64,000 nt of DNA from the NCBI GenBank assembly GCA_018241265.1, contig JAFEEF010000063.1, positions 1 to 64,000 on the forward strand, read 5' to 3'. Under the pieces are notes generated by a model. The model was not told where the DNA came from and did not search any database. It worked only from the letters and a program-made list of their open reading frames with translations. The translations under genes were made by a program, and so were the position numbers. This document shows, piece by piece, positions 44,828-55,623 of this stretch; the first letter of the stretch is position 1, and each line of letters starts with the position of its first letter. Source of the stretch: Pseudomonadota bacterium. Its GTDB lineage: Bacteria > Pseudomonadota > Gammaproteobacteria > Burkholderiales > Burkholderiaceae_C.

Positions 44828-45586
44828 ATGACCGATCGCACCGAGCGCCCTTCCGACGAGCCGGCCGACGAGGCCCTCGGCGCGTTGATCCGCCGGCATG
44901 CCACGCGGCACGAGGCCAGCACGGCGCTGCAATCGAGCGTGCGTGCCGAGATCGCGCTGCTGGCGGCCGCGCGCGCCCCGGCTCCTGCTCCGGCGTCCCC
45001 ACCGGCTCCCGCGCGGGTGCCTGCATCGACGTCGCGCTGGGCTGCGTGGGCCGGCGCTGCGCGCGCTTCCTGGCAATGGCTCGCCGGCGGCGCCGCAAGC
45101 GGCGCGCTCGTCACCGCTGCGCTGATGGCGTGGGTCGTCGTGCCGATGCTGCGCGGCCCCGACGACGGCCTCGCCAACGAGCTCGTCGCCGGCCACGTGC
45201 GCGCGCTGATGCTGAACCATCTGTCCGACGTCGTCTCGACCGACCAGCACACCGTCAAGCCGTGGTTCCAGGGCAAGCTGGCCTATGCGCCGCCGGTCGA
45301 GGACTTCGTCGCCGACGGCTTCCCGCTCGTCGGCGGCCGCCTCGACTACGCCGACGGCCAGCCGGTCGCCGCGCTCGTCTACCACCGGCGCGGCCACATC
45401 ATCAACCTGTTCGTGATGCCGACGGCCGCGGCGCACGGCGCCGACTGCACGACGACGACGCGGCGCGGCTTCCACGTCGACTGCTGGCAAGGCGGCGGCA
45501 TGGAGTTCTGGGCGGTGTCGGATGTCAGCGTGGACGAGCTGGCGTTGTTCGCGAAGCTGTGGCAGCAGCGGTTGCCGGGGCGGTGA
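44828..45586 (+). CDS. Membrane anti-sigma factor
   Basis: This 252-residue protein has a short cytoplasmic N-terminus (about 75 residues) and one transmembrane helix near residues 88-112. The periplasmic sensor domain has the family's HLSDVVSTDQHTVKPWFQGKL, FPLVGGRLDY and RRGHIINLFV. AAGGA precedes the ATG. No zinc HxxxCxxC is present. It should hold the adjacent sigma factor inactive until an envelope signal arrives. Confidence 0.85.
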   Translation: MTDRTERPSDEPADEALGALIRRHATRHEASTALQSSVRAEIALLAAARAPAPAPASPPAPARVPASTSRWAAWAGAARASWQWLAGGAASGALVTAALMAWVVVPMLRGPDDGLANELVAGHVRALMLNHLSDVVSTDQHTVKPWFQGKLAYAPPVEDFVADGFPLVGGRLDYADGQPVAALVYHRRGHIINLFVMPTAAAHGADCTTTTRRGFHVDCWQGGGMEFWAVSDVSVDELALFAKLWQQRLPGR

Positions 45587-45785
45587 CGGCGCTTGAACCG
45601 ATCGTCACAGCCTGCCGTGCCTCAGGCAGGAACTCATCCGCGGGTAACTCCTCTCCTCTGGCACCTTCGATCGACTTCCACTGGCACCGTGCCACGGCAC
45701 GATGATTGCGTGCCGAACGGCAGACAGCCGGCCAGAGCGCTGCGCCGGCGCAACCCTACCTCGTTCCATGCATGGAGTGAATCGA

Positions 45786-47387
45786 ATGCCGAGCCCGCGT
45801 TCCCTGACCCGCCGCCTAGCCCTGGCGTATGCCGCCGCGGGCGCTGCCGCCAGTACCCTGCCGTTCGGCGTGTTCGGCGAGGACGTCAAGCGCGGCGGCA
45901 CGCTGGTCATCGGATCGACGCAGGCGCCACGCCACCTCAACGGCGCCGTGCAGTCGGGCGTCGCGACCGCGGTTCCGTCGACCCAGCTCTTCGCGAGCCC
46001 GCTGCGCTTCGACGACCAGTGGCATCCGCAGCCCTATCTGGCCGAGACCTGGAAGCTCGCCGACGACGGCAAGTCGCTCACGCTCAACCTGCGCAAGAAC
46101 GCCGTGTTCCACGACGGCAAGCCGGTGACCTCGGCCGACGTCGCCTACTCGGTGATGGCGATCAAGGCCAACCATCCGTTCACGACCATGCTCGCGCCGG
46201 TCGAGAAGGTCGAGACGCCCGACCCCTACACCGCGATCATCCGCATGAGCGTGCCGCACCCCGCGATCGTGCTCGCGATGAGCCCGGCGCTGTGCCCGAT
46301 CCTGCCGAAGCACGTGTACGACGACGGCACCGATCTCAAGGTGCATCCGAAGAACGGCACAGGCCTGGTCGGCTCGGGGCCGTTCAAGCTCGTCGAATTC
46401 ACCGCCGGCCAGCGCATCGTGATGGAGCGGCACGACAAGTTCTTCCTGGCCGGCAAGCCGTATCTCGACAAGATCATCGTCACGATCAACCCGGACAACT
46501 CGAGCCTCGTCCTCGGCATGGAGCGCGGCGACATCCAGATGCTGCCGTACCAGTCGACGTCGGTCGACCTGAAGCGGCTGCAGAAGAATCCCAACGTCGT
46601 GCTGACGCCCAAGGGCTACGAGGGCATAGGCGCGATCAACTGGCTGGCCTTCAACCTCGCGAAGAAGCCTCTGTCGGACCTGCAGGTGCGCAAGGCGATC
46701 GCGACGGCGATCGACAAGAACTTCATCACCAAGGTGCTGATGGGCGGCTTCGCGCAGCCGGCCGACGGCCCCATCGTCGCGAGCAGCCCGTTCGCGGTGA
46801 CGGACCTCGTGCGCTATCCGACCGACCTGAAGAAGGCCGCCGACATGCTCGATGCCGCCGGCTACAAGGCCGGCAGCGGCGGCGAGCGCTTCAAGCTGAC
46901 GATCGACTACCTGCCGGGCGTCGACGAGCAGCAGAAGAACGTCGCCGAATACGTGCGCACGCAGCTCAAGAAGATCGGCATCACGGTCGAGGTGCGCGCG
47001 TCGGCCGACTTCCCGGCCTGGGCCAAGAAGATGGCGACGCACGACTTCGACATGTCGATGGACCAGGTGTTCAACTGGGGCGATCCGATCATCGGCGTGC
47101 ACCGTACCTATCTCTCGACCAACATCAAGCCCATCGTCTGGACCAACACGCAGTCGTACAACAACCCGAAGGTCGACCAGCTGCTGAACACCGCCGGCGG
47201 CCTGCTCAACCCGACCGAGCGCAAGGCCTACTACGCGACCTTCGAGAAGATCGTCACCGACGAGCTGCCGATCGTCTTCATCAACATCGTGCCGTACCAC
47301 ACCGCGACGTTGAAGAAGGTCGTCAACGTGCCGACGACGATCTGGGGGCCGGCGTCACCGTACGACGAGGTCGGCATCCGCGCCTGA
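45786..47387 (+). CDS. Peptide/opine-type ABC transporter substrate-binding protein
   Basis: This is a 533-residue family 5 (DppA/OppA-like) binding protein. It has a Tat-like signal (SLTRRLALAYAAAG). The mature protein begins DVKRGGTLVIGS, with LAETWKLADDGKSLTLNLRKNAVFHDGKPVTS typical of the family. GGAG lies eight bases before ATG 45786; ATG 45768 is in frame. No permease is next to it. The matching permease and ATPase set may be 56543-60422, which lacks its own binding protein. Confidence 0.85.
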   Translation: MPSPRSLTRRLALAYAAAGAAASTLPFGVFGEDVKRGGTLVIGSTQAPRHLNGAVQSGVATAVPSTQLFASPLRFDDQWHPQPYLAETWKLADDGKSLTLNLRKNAVFHDGKPVTSADVAYSVMAIKANHPFTTMLAPVEKVETPDPYTAIIRMSVPHPAIVLAMSPALCPILPKHVYDDGTDLKVHPKNGTGLVGSGPFKLVEFTAGQRIVMERHDKFFLAGKPYLDKIIVTINPDNSSLVLGMERGDIQMLPYQSTSVDLKRLQKNPNVVLTPKGYEGIGAINWLAFNLAKKPLSDLQVRKAIATAIDKNFITKVLMGGFAQPADGPIVASSPFAVTDLVRYPTDLKKAADMLDAAGYKAGSGGERFKLTIDYLPGVDEQQKNVAEYVRTQLKKIGITVEVRASADFPAWAKKMATHDFDMSMDQVFNWGDPIIGVHRTYLSTNIKPIVWTNTQSYNNPKVDQLLNTAGGLLNPTERKAYYATFEKIVTDELPIVFINIVPYHTATLKKVVNVPTTIWGPASPYDEVGIRA

Positions 47388-47580
47388 ACGCCGCGGGCGC
47401 GGCCCCGTCGATGCAGCGCCAGTGTTTACCCTAAAAGCAAAAAAAGTATCGTTGCGCCGATTCCATTGCAGTAGTTTCCGGGCCCTGCGCTTTGTACGCT
47501 TGCGTCACGGTCGGGCCTGGACCTCGACCGTGAGGCACCCGCAGAGGCGCTGAGCACGGCACGAACAACGGAGACGTCGC

Positions 47581-48462
47581 ATGTCGCCTTGTCTGGAACT
47601 GGTGGGGATACAGGAGCAGGATTCGTTCAAGGTCTGGACGCACGGCTATCCGTACGAGACGGTGCGCTGGCACTTCCATCCGGAGTACGAGCTCAACCTG
47701 ATCACCGACACCTGCGGCCGCTATTTCGTCGGCGACCACACCGGCCGCTTCGAGCCCGGGCAGCTCTGCATGATGGGGCCGAACCTGCCGCACAACTGGA
47801 TCAGCGAGGTGCCCGACAACCGGCCGGTCGCGCAGCGCTGCATCGTGCTGCAGTTCTCCGGCCGCTCGATCAACCGCGGCATCGCCGCCTTCCCCGAGCT
47901 CGCCCACATCGAGCGGCTGCTCGCGTCGTCGCAGCGCGGCATCCTGTTCTCGGCCGCGGTGGCGCGGCGCGCCGGCGCGGTGATGAACCAGCTCCTCAAC
48001 GCCAGGGGCTTCCAGCGCGTGCATCAGTTCCTCGCGCTGCTCGACATGCTCGCCACCGCGCAGGACAGCACGTTGCTCGCGACGCCGGCGTTCCGGCCCG
48101 ATCCCGAGGGCTACCAGAGTTCGACCATCAACCAGGTGCTGACCTACCTCGCCGAGCGGCTCGGCGACCGTCTGCGCGAGGCCGACGTGGCGCGCTATGC
48201 GGGCATGGAGCCGAGCGCGTTCTCGCGCTTCTTCCGCCGCCATACCGACGTGCCGTTCGTGCAATACCTCGGGCGCCTGCGCGTCAACCGCGCCTGCGAG
48301 CTGCTGATCAACTCCGACAAGCCGATCACCGAGATCTGCTATGCCTGCGGCTTCAACAACGTCTCGAACTTCAACCGGCAGTTCCTGGCGCTGAAAGGCA
48401 TGCCGCCGTCGCAGTTCCGGCGCTACCACCGCCTGAACGATCTCTGCGCCGTCGCCGCGTAG
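47581..48462 (+). CDS. AraC family transcriptional regulator
   Basis: This 293-residue protein has an N-terminal cupin-like sensor (WHFHPEYELNLI, FEPGQLCMMGPNLPHNW). The C-terminal double helix-turn-helix covers residues about 190-285 (LREADVARYAGMEPSAFSRFFRRHTDVPF, ITEICYACGFNNVSNFNRQFLALKGMPPSQFRR). It precedes the polyol operon in the same direction and probably activates it. The 193-base gap upstream has an A-rich tract (47433-47449) that could be an UP element. Confidence 0.87.
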   Translation: MSPCLELVGIQEQDSFKVWTHGYPYETVRWHFHPEYELNLITDTCGRYFVGDHTGRFEPGQLCMMGPNLPHNWISEVPDNRPVAQRCIVLQFSGRSINRGIAAFPELAHIERLLASSQRGILFSAAVARRAGAVMNQLLNARGFQRVHQFLALLDMLATAQDSTLLATPAFRPDPEGYQSSTINQVLTYLAERLGDRLREADVARYAGMEPSAFSRFFRRHTDVPFVQYLGRLRVNRACELLINSDKPITEICYACGFNNVSNFNRQFLALKGMPPSQFRRYHRLNDLCAVAA

Positions 48463-48560
48463 CGCCGCACCGACCTGCATCGATCCGCTGACCATGCGCT
48501 GCCGATGCCGGCGGCCGCGGGCAGCGCCTTGCCCGGACCTTCATCGAACCGCCCTCCGCC

Positions 48561-49658
48561 ATGACCGACAACACCGCCGACATGCAAGCCGTGGTCTGCC
48601 ACGGACCCAAGGACTACCGCCTCGAACGCGTCGCCCGGCCGCAGGCCGGACCGCACGAGCTGATCATCGAGATCGCCGCCTGCGGCATCTGCGCCAGCGA
48701 CTGCAAGTGCCATTCGGGCGCCGCGATGTTCTGGGGCGGCAACGGCAAGCCGGCCTGGGTCAAGGCGCCGGTGATCCCGGGGCACGAGTTCTTCGGCTAC
48801 GTGGTCGAGGCCGGCCCCGGCGCGCTCGAGCACTTCGGCGTCGAGATGGGCGACCGCGTGATCGCCGAGCAGATCGTGCCGTGCGGCAAGTGCCGCTACT
48901 GCACGAGCGGCGGCTACCACATGTGCGAGGTGCACGACATCTTCGGCTTCCAGCGCATCGTCGCCGACGGCGGCATGGCCGACTACATGCGCCTGCCGCC
49001 GACCGCGCGCGTGCACCGCATCCCCGACGGCCTGTCGCTGAAAGACGCCGCGATGATCGAGCCGATGGCCTGCGCGGTGCACACCGTGAACCGCGGCGAC
49101 ATCCAGCTCGATGACGTGGTCGTGATCGCCGGCGCCGGGCCGCTCGGGCTCGGCATGGTGCAGATCGCGAAGCTGAAGACGCCGAAGAAGCTCGTCGTGA
49201 TCGACCTCGTGCCGCAGCGGCTGGCGCTGGCGGCCGCGTTCGGCGCCGACGTGACGATCAACCCGGCGACCGACGACGCCAAGGCGATCGTCGACGGCCT
49301 GACCGGCGGCTACGGCTGCGACGTCTACATCGAGACCACCGGCGTACCGGCCGGCGTGACGCAAGGGCTGGAGCTGATCAGGAAGCTCGGCCGCTTCGTC
49401 GAGTTCAGCGTGTTCGGCCAGGACACCACGGCCGACTGGTCGATCATCGGCGACCGCAAGGAGCTGGACGTGCGCGGCGCGCACCTCGGGCCGTACTGCT
49501 ACCCGGTGGTGATCGATCTGATGATGCGCGGGCTGCTCACGTCGCGCGGCATCGTGACGCACGACTTCTCGCTGGCGGAATGGGAAGAGGCGTTCGCGCT
49601 GGCGAACTCGCTGGATTCGATCAAGGTCCTGCTGCGGCCGGACCGGACCGGGACCTGA
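48561..49658 (+). CDS. Zinc-dependent polyol dehydrogenase (erythritol/L-threitol type)
   Basis: This 365-residue MDR-superfamily enzyme oxidises a polyol with NAD. Catalytic zinc ligands are in CGICASD and GHEFFGY; the structural zinc Cys set is in CGKCRYCTSGGYHMC. The cofactor motif is AGAGPLGLG. The N-terminal MQAVVCHGPKDYRLE, IVPCGKCRYC and KELDVRGAHLGPYCYP match the erythritol/L-threitol dehydrogenase subgroup as I know it. It is the first enzyme gene of the polyol operon. Confidence 0.82.
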   Translation: MTDNTADMQAVVCHGPKDYRLERVARPQAGPHELIIEIAACGICASDCKCHSGAAMFWGGNGKPAWVKAPVIPGHEFFGYVVEAGPGALEHFGVEMGDRVIAEQIVPCGKCRYCTSGGYHMCEVHDIFGFQRIVADGGMADYMRLPPTARVHRIPDGLSLKDAAMIEPMACAVHTVNRGDIQLDDVVVIAGAGPLGLGMVQIAKLKTPKKLVVIDLVPQRLALAAAFGADVTINPATDDAKAIVDGLTGGYGCDVYIETTGVPAGVTQGLELIRKLGRFVEFSVFGQDTTADWSIIGDRKELDVRGAHLGPYCYPVVIDLMMRGLLTSRGIVTHDFSLAEWEEAFALANSLDSIKVLLRPDRTGT

Positions 49659-49760
49659 CGTGATGGACGCCGCGGCGGCGGGCCGAGCGCCGGGCCGCTC
49701 CCAAGCCGGCCGCATCCCCTCGGGGGATCGGCCGACGTACCCGTCGGACGAGGGGTCGTC

Positions 49761-51314
49761 ATGAAGCACGTCATCGGTGTCGACATCGGCACCCAGAGCA
49801 CCAAGGCCGTGCTCGTGCAGGCCGATGGCCGCATCGTCGGCCAGCATGCGCAGTCGTACCAGGTCGAGACGCCGCGGCCCTTGTGGGCGCAGCAGTGGCC
49901 CGACGTGTGGCTCGCCGCGGTCGAAGCCTGCATCCGCGGCGTGCTCGCGTCGTCCGGCGTCGCGGCCGAGTCGGTGCAGGCACTCTGCATCGACAGCCTC
50001 TACGGCGGCAGCGGCATCCCGGTCGATGCGCAGGGCCAGCCGCTGCATCCGTGCCTGATCTGGATGGACCGGCGCGCCCAGGCCGAATGCGAAGGGGTGC
50101 GCGCGCACGTCGACGTCGAGCGGCTCTACGACATCACCGGCAACGGCATCGACAGCTACTACGGCTACACCAAGATGCTGTGGCTGCGCGAGCATGCGCC
50201 CGACGTCTGGCAGCGCACCGCGCAGTTCCTGCCGCCGAACACCTACGTCAACGCGCAGCTCACCGGCCGCGTGGCGGTGGACCACAGCTCGGCGGGCAAC
50301 ATCGGCGGCGTCTACGACGTCGCGCGCCGGGCCTGGTCCGAAGAGGCGCTGGCGATGCTCGGCATTCCGCGCTCGATGATGCCGGACCGGCTCGTCGAAG
50401 CCAGCGACGTGGTCGGCGGCCTGCTGCCGACCTGGGCCGCGCGCCTCGGCCTGGCGATCGGCCTGCCGGTCGTCGCCGGCGGCGTCGATGCGGCCGTCGC
50501 CACGCTCGCGGCCGGTGCGGCGCAGCCCGGCAACCACGTCGCGATGATAGGCACCAGCATGTGCTGGGGCACGATCCGCCAGAGCGTGGATGCGCGCCAC
50601 GGCCTGATCAGCATGCCGCACGTCTTCAACGGCGCGCACGATCTCTATGTGTTCGGTGGCGCGATCACCGCCGGCGCCTCGGTGAGCTGGTTCCGCGAGA
50701 CCTACTGCCAGGCCGAGATCGCGGCCGGCCGCGCCGAGGGCATCGACCCGCATGCGCTGCTCGAGCAGGCCGCCGCGCCGCTGCCGCCGGGCGGCGACGG
50801 CCTGCTCTTCCTGCCCTACCTGATGGGCGAGCGCAGCCCGGTGTGGGACGCCCAGGCCAGCGGCTGCTTCGTCGGCCTCGGCCTGCATCACGGCCGCCCG
50901 CACCTGTACCGCGCGGTGCTCGAAGGCGTGAGCTATGCGCTGCGCCACAACATCGAGGCCGGCGTGCGCGGCGGCGTCGCGCTCGACGAGCAGCTCGTCG
51001 TGGTCGGCGGCGCGAGCCACTCGGACCTCTGGATGCAGATCATCGCCGACGTCACCGGGCGCCCGGTCCACACGATCGCCGAGGACGTCGAAGCGTCGCT
51101 CGGTGCGGCCGTGCTCGCCGCCTACGGCACCGGCCTGATCGACGCCGACACGGTGCGGCGCGGCTGGGTCCGCCCGGTGCCGCGCGCCCGGCCCGACGCG
51201 CGCGCCCACGCCGCCTACGAGCAGCTCTTCGCCGAATACATCGCGCTCTATCCCGCGCTGAAGCCCGTGATGCACCGGCTGCGCGCGATCACGTCCGAGG
51301 AGGCCACGCCTTGA
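49761..51314 (+). CDS. FGGY family carbohydrate kinase
   Basis: This 517-residue sugar kinase has phosphate-binding motif IGVDIGTQSTKAVLV at the N-terminus, catalytic Asp in LIWMDRRAQ, and the C-terminal FGGY region (GVSYALRHNIEAG, VVGGASHSDLWMQIIADVTGRPV). It would phosphorylate the ketose produced by the dehydrogenase genes beside it. Xylulose-like or erythrulose-like substrates cannot be separated by eye. A short palindrome (CCCCTCGGGGG) lies in the 102-base gap upstream. Confidence 0.85.
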   Translation: MKHVIGVDIGTQSTKAVLVQADGRIVGQHAQSYQVETPRPLWAQQWPDVWLAAVEACIRGVLASSGVAAESVQALCIDSLYGGSGIPVDAQGQPLHPCLIWMDRRAQAECEGVRAHVDVERLYDITGNGIDSYYGYTKMLWLREHAPDVWQRTAQFLPPNTYVNAQLTGRVAVDHSSAGNIGGVYDVARRAWSEEALAMLGIPRSMMPDRLVEASDVVGGLLPTWAARLGLAIGLPVVAGGVDAAVATLAAGAAQPGNHVAMIGTSMCWGTIRQSVDARHGLISMPHVFNGAHDLYVFGGAITAGASVSWFRETYCQAEIAAGRAEGIDPHALLEQAAAPLPPGGDGLLFLPYLMGERSPVWDAQASGCFVGLGLHHGRPHLYRAVLEGVSYALRHNIEAGVRGGVALDEQLVVVGGASHSDLWMQIIADVTGRPVHTIAEDVEASLGAAVLAAYGTGLIDADTVRRGWVRPVPRARPDARAHAAYEQLFAEYIALYPALKPVMHRLRAITSEEATP

Positions 51315-51364
51315 ACCCCACCCGCTCCACCCGTCAGACCCCGTCCACCAAGGAGACCAGACCC

Positions 51365-52711
51365 ATGAAGAAGTTCGTACTGGGCGCCATCGGCGCCGCG
51401 CTGATCGCGCTCACCGCCGCCCCCGTGACGGCGCAGACCCCGTGGGCGATCGACAAGGCCGCCGCATCGGTCAAGGGCACCAAGGTCAAGATCATCTTCC
51501 TCGACCGGCCGGGCTACCGCGCGATCATCAAGCTGCTGCCCGAGTTCGAGAAGCAGAGCGGCATCAAGGTCGACTACGAGATCGTGCCGTACGAGAACGC
51601 GCGCGAGAAGCAGGTGCTGAACTTCACGTCCAAGGGCGACCTGACGATGGCGCTCGTCGACCTGGTGTGGATCGGCGAGTTCGCCGAGAGCGGCTGGATC
51701 GTGCCGATCGACACCTACACCAAGGACGCGTCCATCACCGACCCGAACCTCAACCTGCAAGGCTTCTTCCCGCTGCTGCTGAACGCCTTCGGCTCGTGGG
51801 ACGGCAAGGTCTACGGCCTGCCGTTCGACAACTACTCGGGGCTGCTGTTCTACAACCAGTGCATGCTGAAGGACGCCGGCTTCGACAAGCCGCCGCAGAC
51901 CTGGGACGAGGTGATGAACGTCTACGCGCCCAAGCTGAACCATCCGGAGAAGAAGCAGTACGCCTTCGCGCTGCAGTCGCTGCGCGGCGAGACGCAGTCG
52001 GCCGACAGCTTCATGCGCTTCCTGTGGCCGTTCGGCGGCTCGCTGCTCGACAAGGACTTCAAGTCCAACCTGATGTCCAAGCAGAGCCAGGCCGGGCTCG
52101 AGTTCCGCCAGAAGCTGATGAAGTACATGCCGCCCGGCGTCGTCAGCTACGACCATGCCGAAGCGGTCAACGCGCTGGCGCAGAACCAGGTCGCGATGAT
52201 CACCGAATGGTCGGCGTTCTACGGCACGTTGACCGATCCGAAGACGTCCAAGCTCGGCAACTGCCTGGGCGTGGCGCCGGAGCCCAAGGGGCCGGCCGGG
52301 CGGCTGCCGGCGCTCGGCGGCTTCTCGCTGGCGGTCGCATCGCAGGCCACGCCGGCGCAGCAGAAGGCGTCGTGGATCTTCATCCAGTGGGCCACGTCCG
52401 AAGCGATCGCGCGCGCCTATGTCGAAGCCGGCGGGGTCTCGGGCCGGATGGCGATCTACAAGGACCCCGCGATCCGCGCCAAGTTCAAGTACGTGGACCC
52501 GATGGTCGAGTCGTGGCAGCAAGGCGTGCCCGAATACCGGCCGCGCTTCCCGGCGTGGTCGTCGATCACCGAGACGGTCGCCGAGTTCGGCAGCAAGATG
52601 ATGCTCGGCGAGGTCACGACCGAGGCCGGCGCGAAGGAGATCGGCACGCGCATGGAGGCGACGCTGAAGAAGGAGGGGTACTACGACGGCAAGAAGAAGA
52701 AGCTGCAGTAG
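51365..52711 (+). CDS. Sugar/polyol ABC transporter substrate-binding protein
   Basis: This 448-residue family 1 binding protein is related to those for sorbitol/mannitol. Signal peptide residues 1-23 end at VTAQ. The mature part has VKIIFLDRPGYRAIIKLLPEFEKQSGIKVDYEI and YGLPFDNYSGLLFYN. AAGGAG precedes the ATG. It starts the transporter part of the polyol operon and is followed by a strong hairpin that may protect its mRNA. Confidence 0.87.
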   Translation: MKKFVLGAIGAALIALTAAPVTAQTPWAIDKAAASVKGTKVKIIFLDRPGYRAIIKLLPEFEKQSGIKVDYEIVPYENAREKQVLNFTSKGDLTMALVDLVWIGEFAESGWIVPIDTYTKDASITDPNLNLQGFFPLLLNAFGSWDGKVYGLPFDNYSGLLFYNQCMLKDAGFDKPPQTWDEVMNVYAPKLNHPEKKQYAFALQSLRGETQSADSFMRFLWPFGGSLLDKDFKSNLMSKQSQAGLEFRQKLMKYMPPGVVSYDHAEAVNALAQNQVAMITEWSAFYGTLTDPKTSKLGNCLGVAPEPKGPAGRLPALGGFSLAVASQATPAQQKASWIFIQWATSEAIARAYVEAGGVSGRMAIYKDPAIRAKFKYVDPMVESWQQGVPEYRPRFPAWSSITETVAEFGSKMMLGEVTTEAGAKEIGTRMEATLKKEGYYDGKKKKLQ

Positions 52712-52720
52712 CGCTGCCTA

Positions 52721-52747
52721 CTCCCTCTCCCGAAACGGGAGAGGGAG
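52721..52747. repeat. Perfect 12-bp-stem hairpin between binding protein and permease genes
   Basis: CTCCCTCTCCCG, loop AAA, then CGGGAGAGGGAG. There is no T tract, so it is unlikely to be a full terminator. Such palindromes are scattered in Burkholderiales and related genomes. At this position it can stabilise the upstream mRNA, giving more binding protein than permease. Confidence 0.85.
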
Positions 52748-52769
52748 CAATCCCCGGGACCGACTTGCC

Positions 52770-53675
52770 ATGACCCAACCGCGCCTACGCCCATCGCGCC
52801 TCGCCCACAACCGCTGGACGCCGCTGTGGTTCCTCACCCCCGCGGTGCTGACGCTGTTCGCGATCGGCATCTACCCGACGCTGTTCGCGGTCAAGACCTC
52901 GCTGCAGCAATACAACCTGACGCGGGCGCGCGACGGCTTTCCGTTCGTCGGCCTCGACAACTACAAGGCGGTGCTGACCGACGCCACGTTCTGGGAGACC
53001 CTGGGCCGCACGGCGGGCTTCTACCTCACGGTGATGCCGCTCGAACTCGCGCTCGGCATGGTCATCGCGCTGATGCTGCACCGGCCCGGCTGGGGGCTGA
53101 TGCGCTCCATGGTGCGCGTCTCGCTGGTCGTGCCGCTGGCCACGACCTATGCGGTGGTCGGGCTGATCGGGCGGCTCATCTTCAACCGCGACTTCGGCGT
53201 CGCGAACCAGTTCGCCTCATGGCTCGGCTTGCCGTCGCTCGACTGGCTGGGCAATCCGACCGGCGCGTTCGCGGCGATCGCGATGATGGACGTCTGGCAG
53301 TGGACGCCGTTCTGCGCGCTGATCTTCCTGGCCGGGCTGTCGATGGTGCCGATGGAGGTGGAAGAGGCGGCGCGCCTAGAGACCACGTCGCACCTCGCGC
53401 TGCTGCGCCACGTCCAGGCGCCCTACCTGCTGCCCGGGCTGACGGCGGTGCTGATCCTGCGCTCGGCCGACGTGCTCAAGCTCTTCGACATGGTCTTCAC
53501 GATGACGCGCGGCGGGCCGGGCGCATCGACCGAGCTGGTCTCGATCTACATCCAGCGGGTGGGCTTCCGCATCTTCGACATGGGGACGGCGTCGGCGCAG
53601 GCGATCCTGCTGCTGATCCTGACCATCGTGCTGAGCCGCCTCTTCATCAGGGTGTTCTACCGCGAGATCGACTGA
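52770..53675 (+). CDS. Sugar/polyol ABC transporter permease 1
   Basis: This is a 301-residue inner-membrane permease (MalF/UgpA-like) with about six helices. The ATPase-contact loop is EEAARLETTSHLALLRHVQAPYLLPGL. It pairs with the permease that follows two bases after its stop. Substrate is probably a polyol, judged from the operon. Confidence 0.87.
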   Translation: MTQPRLRPSRLAHNRWTPLWFLTPAVLTLFAIGIYPTLFAVKTSLQQYNLTRARDGFPFVGLDNYKAVLTDATFWETLGRTAGFYLTVMPLELALGMVIALMLHRPGWGLMRSMVRVSLVVPLATTYAVVGLIGRLIFNRDFGVANQFASWLGLPSLDWLGNPTGAFAAIAMMDVWQWTPFCALIFLAGLSMVPMEVEEAARLETTSHLALLRHVQAPYLLPGLTAVLILRSADVLKLFDMVFTMTRGGPGASTELVSIYIQRVGFRIFDMGTASAQAILLLILTIVLSRLFIRVFYREID

Positions 53676-53677
53676 CC

Positions 53678-54499
53678 ATGAATCCCCGTCAACTCGGCCG
53701 CACCTTGCACCTGCTCGGCCTCGCGGCGCTGTTCGCCTTCACGCTGTTCCCGTTCTACTGGATGGTGTCGAGCAGCTTCAAGAACCAGACCGACCTGCTC
53801 GCATCGCCGCCGGTCTGGAGCTTCGTGCCGACGCTCGCCAACTACGCCGAGATCTGGGCCGACGAGAAGGTCTTCGGCGCGATCGTCAACTCGCTGATCG
53901 TCGCGAGCTGCACCACGGCGCTCGCGGTCATCCTCGGCACGCCGGCGGCCTACTCGCTTGCGCGCTTCCAGTTCCGCGGCAAGAAGGACCTGTGGTTCTG
54001 GTTCATCTCGAACCGCATGACGAGTCCCATCGTGCTCGCGCTGCCGGTGTACCTGCTCGCGCAAAGCGCCGGCCTGCTCGACACGCACCTCGTGCTGGTG
54101 CTGATCTACCTGTCGTTCTGCCTGCCGATCGTGGTGTGGATCTGCACCGACCAGTTCCGCTCGATCCCGCCCGACCTCGAGCAGGCCGCACGCCTGGACA
54201 ACGCGAACCAATGGGACATCTTCTGGCGCATCTACCTGCCGCTCGGCCTGCCGGGCATCGCGGTGTCGGCGATCTTCAGCTTCATCTTCTCGTGGAACGA
54301 GCTGCTCTATGCGCTCGTGCTGACGCGCAGCGACGTGCGCACGGCGCCGGTGATCGCGACCAGCTACATGTCGGGCTACGAGCTGCCGTGGGGAAAGATC
54401 ATGGCGACCGGCACCGTCATCGTGCTGCCGGTCACGGTGTTCGCGCTGTTCGTCTCGCGCCACATGGTGCGCGGGCTGACGATGGGCGCGAGCAAGTAA
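53678..54499 (+). CDS. Sugar/polyol ABC transporter permease 2
   Basis: This 273-residue MalG/UgpE-like permease has about six helices. Its contact loop is EQAARLDNANQWDIFWRIYLPLGLPGI, and the sequence FSWNELLYALVLTR is typical. It is the second half of the transporter pore. Confidence 0.87.
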   Translation: MNPRQLGRTLHLLGLAALFAFTLFPFYWMVSSSFKNQTDLLASPPVWSFVPTLANYAEIWADEKVFGAIVNSLIVASCTTALAVILGTPAAYSLARFQFRGKKDLWFWFISNRMTSPIVLALPVYLLAQSAGLLDTHLVLVLIYLSFCLPIVVWICTDQFRSIPPDLEQAARLDNANQWDIFWRIYLPLGLPGIAVSAIFSFIFSWNELLYALVLTRSDVRTAPVIATSYMSGYELPWGKIMATGTVIVLPVTVFALFVSRHMVRGLTMGASK

Positions 54500-54518
54500 G
54501 AGTTGACGGAGACGCGGC

Positions 54519-55604
<1,086 letters not shown>

Positions 55605-55623
55605 GCCTGCAGGGACACGCACC

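Noticed and set aside
45587-45785. ECF promoter (GGAACT near 45628) for the binding protein
   Set aside because: A -35-like sequence is visible, but no convincing -10 at the right distance.
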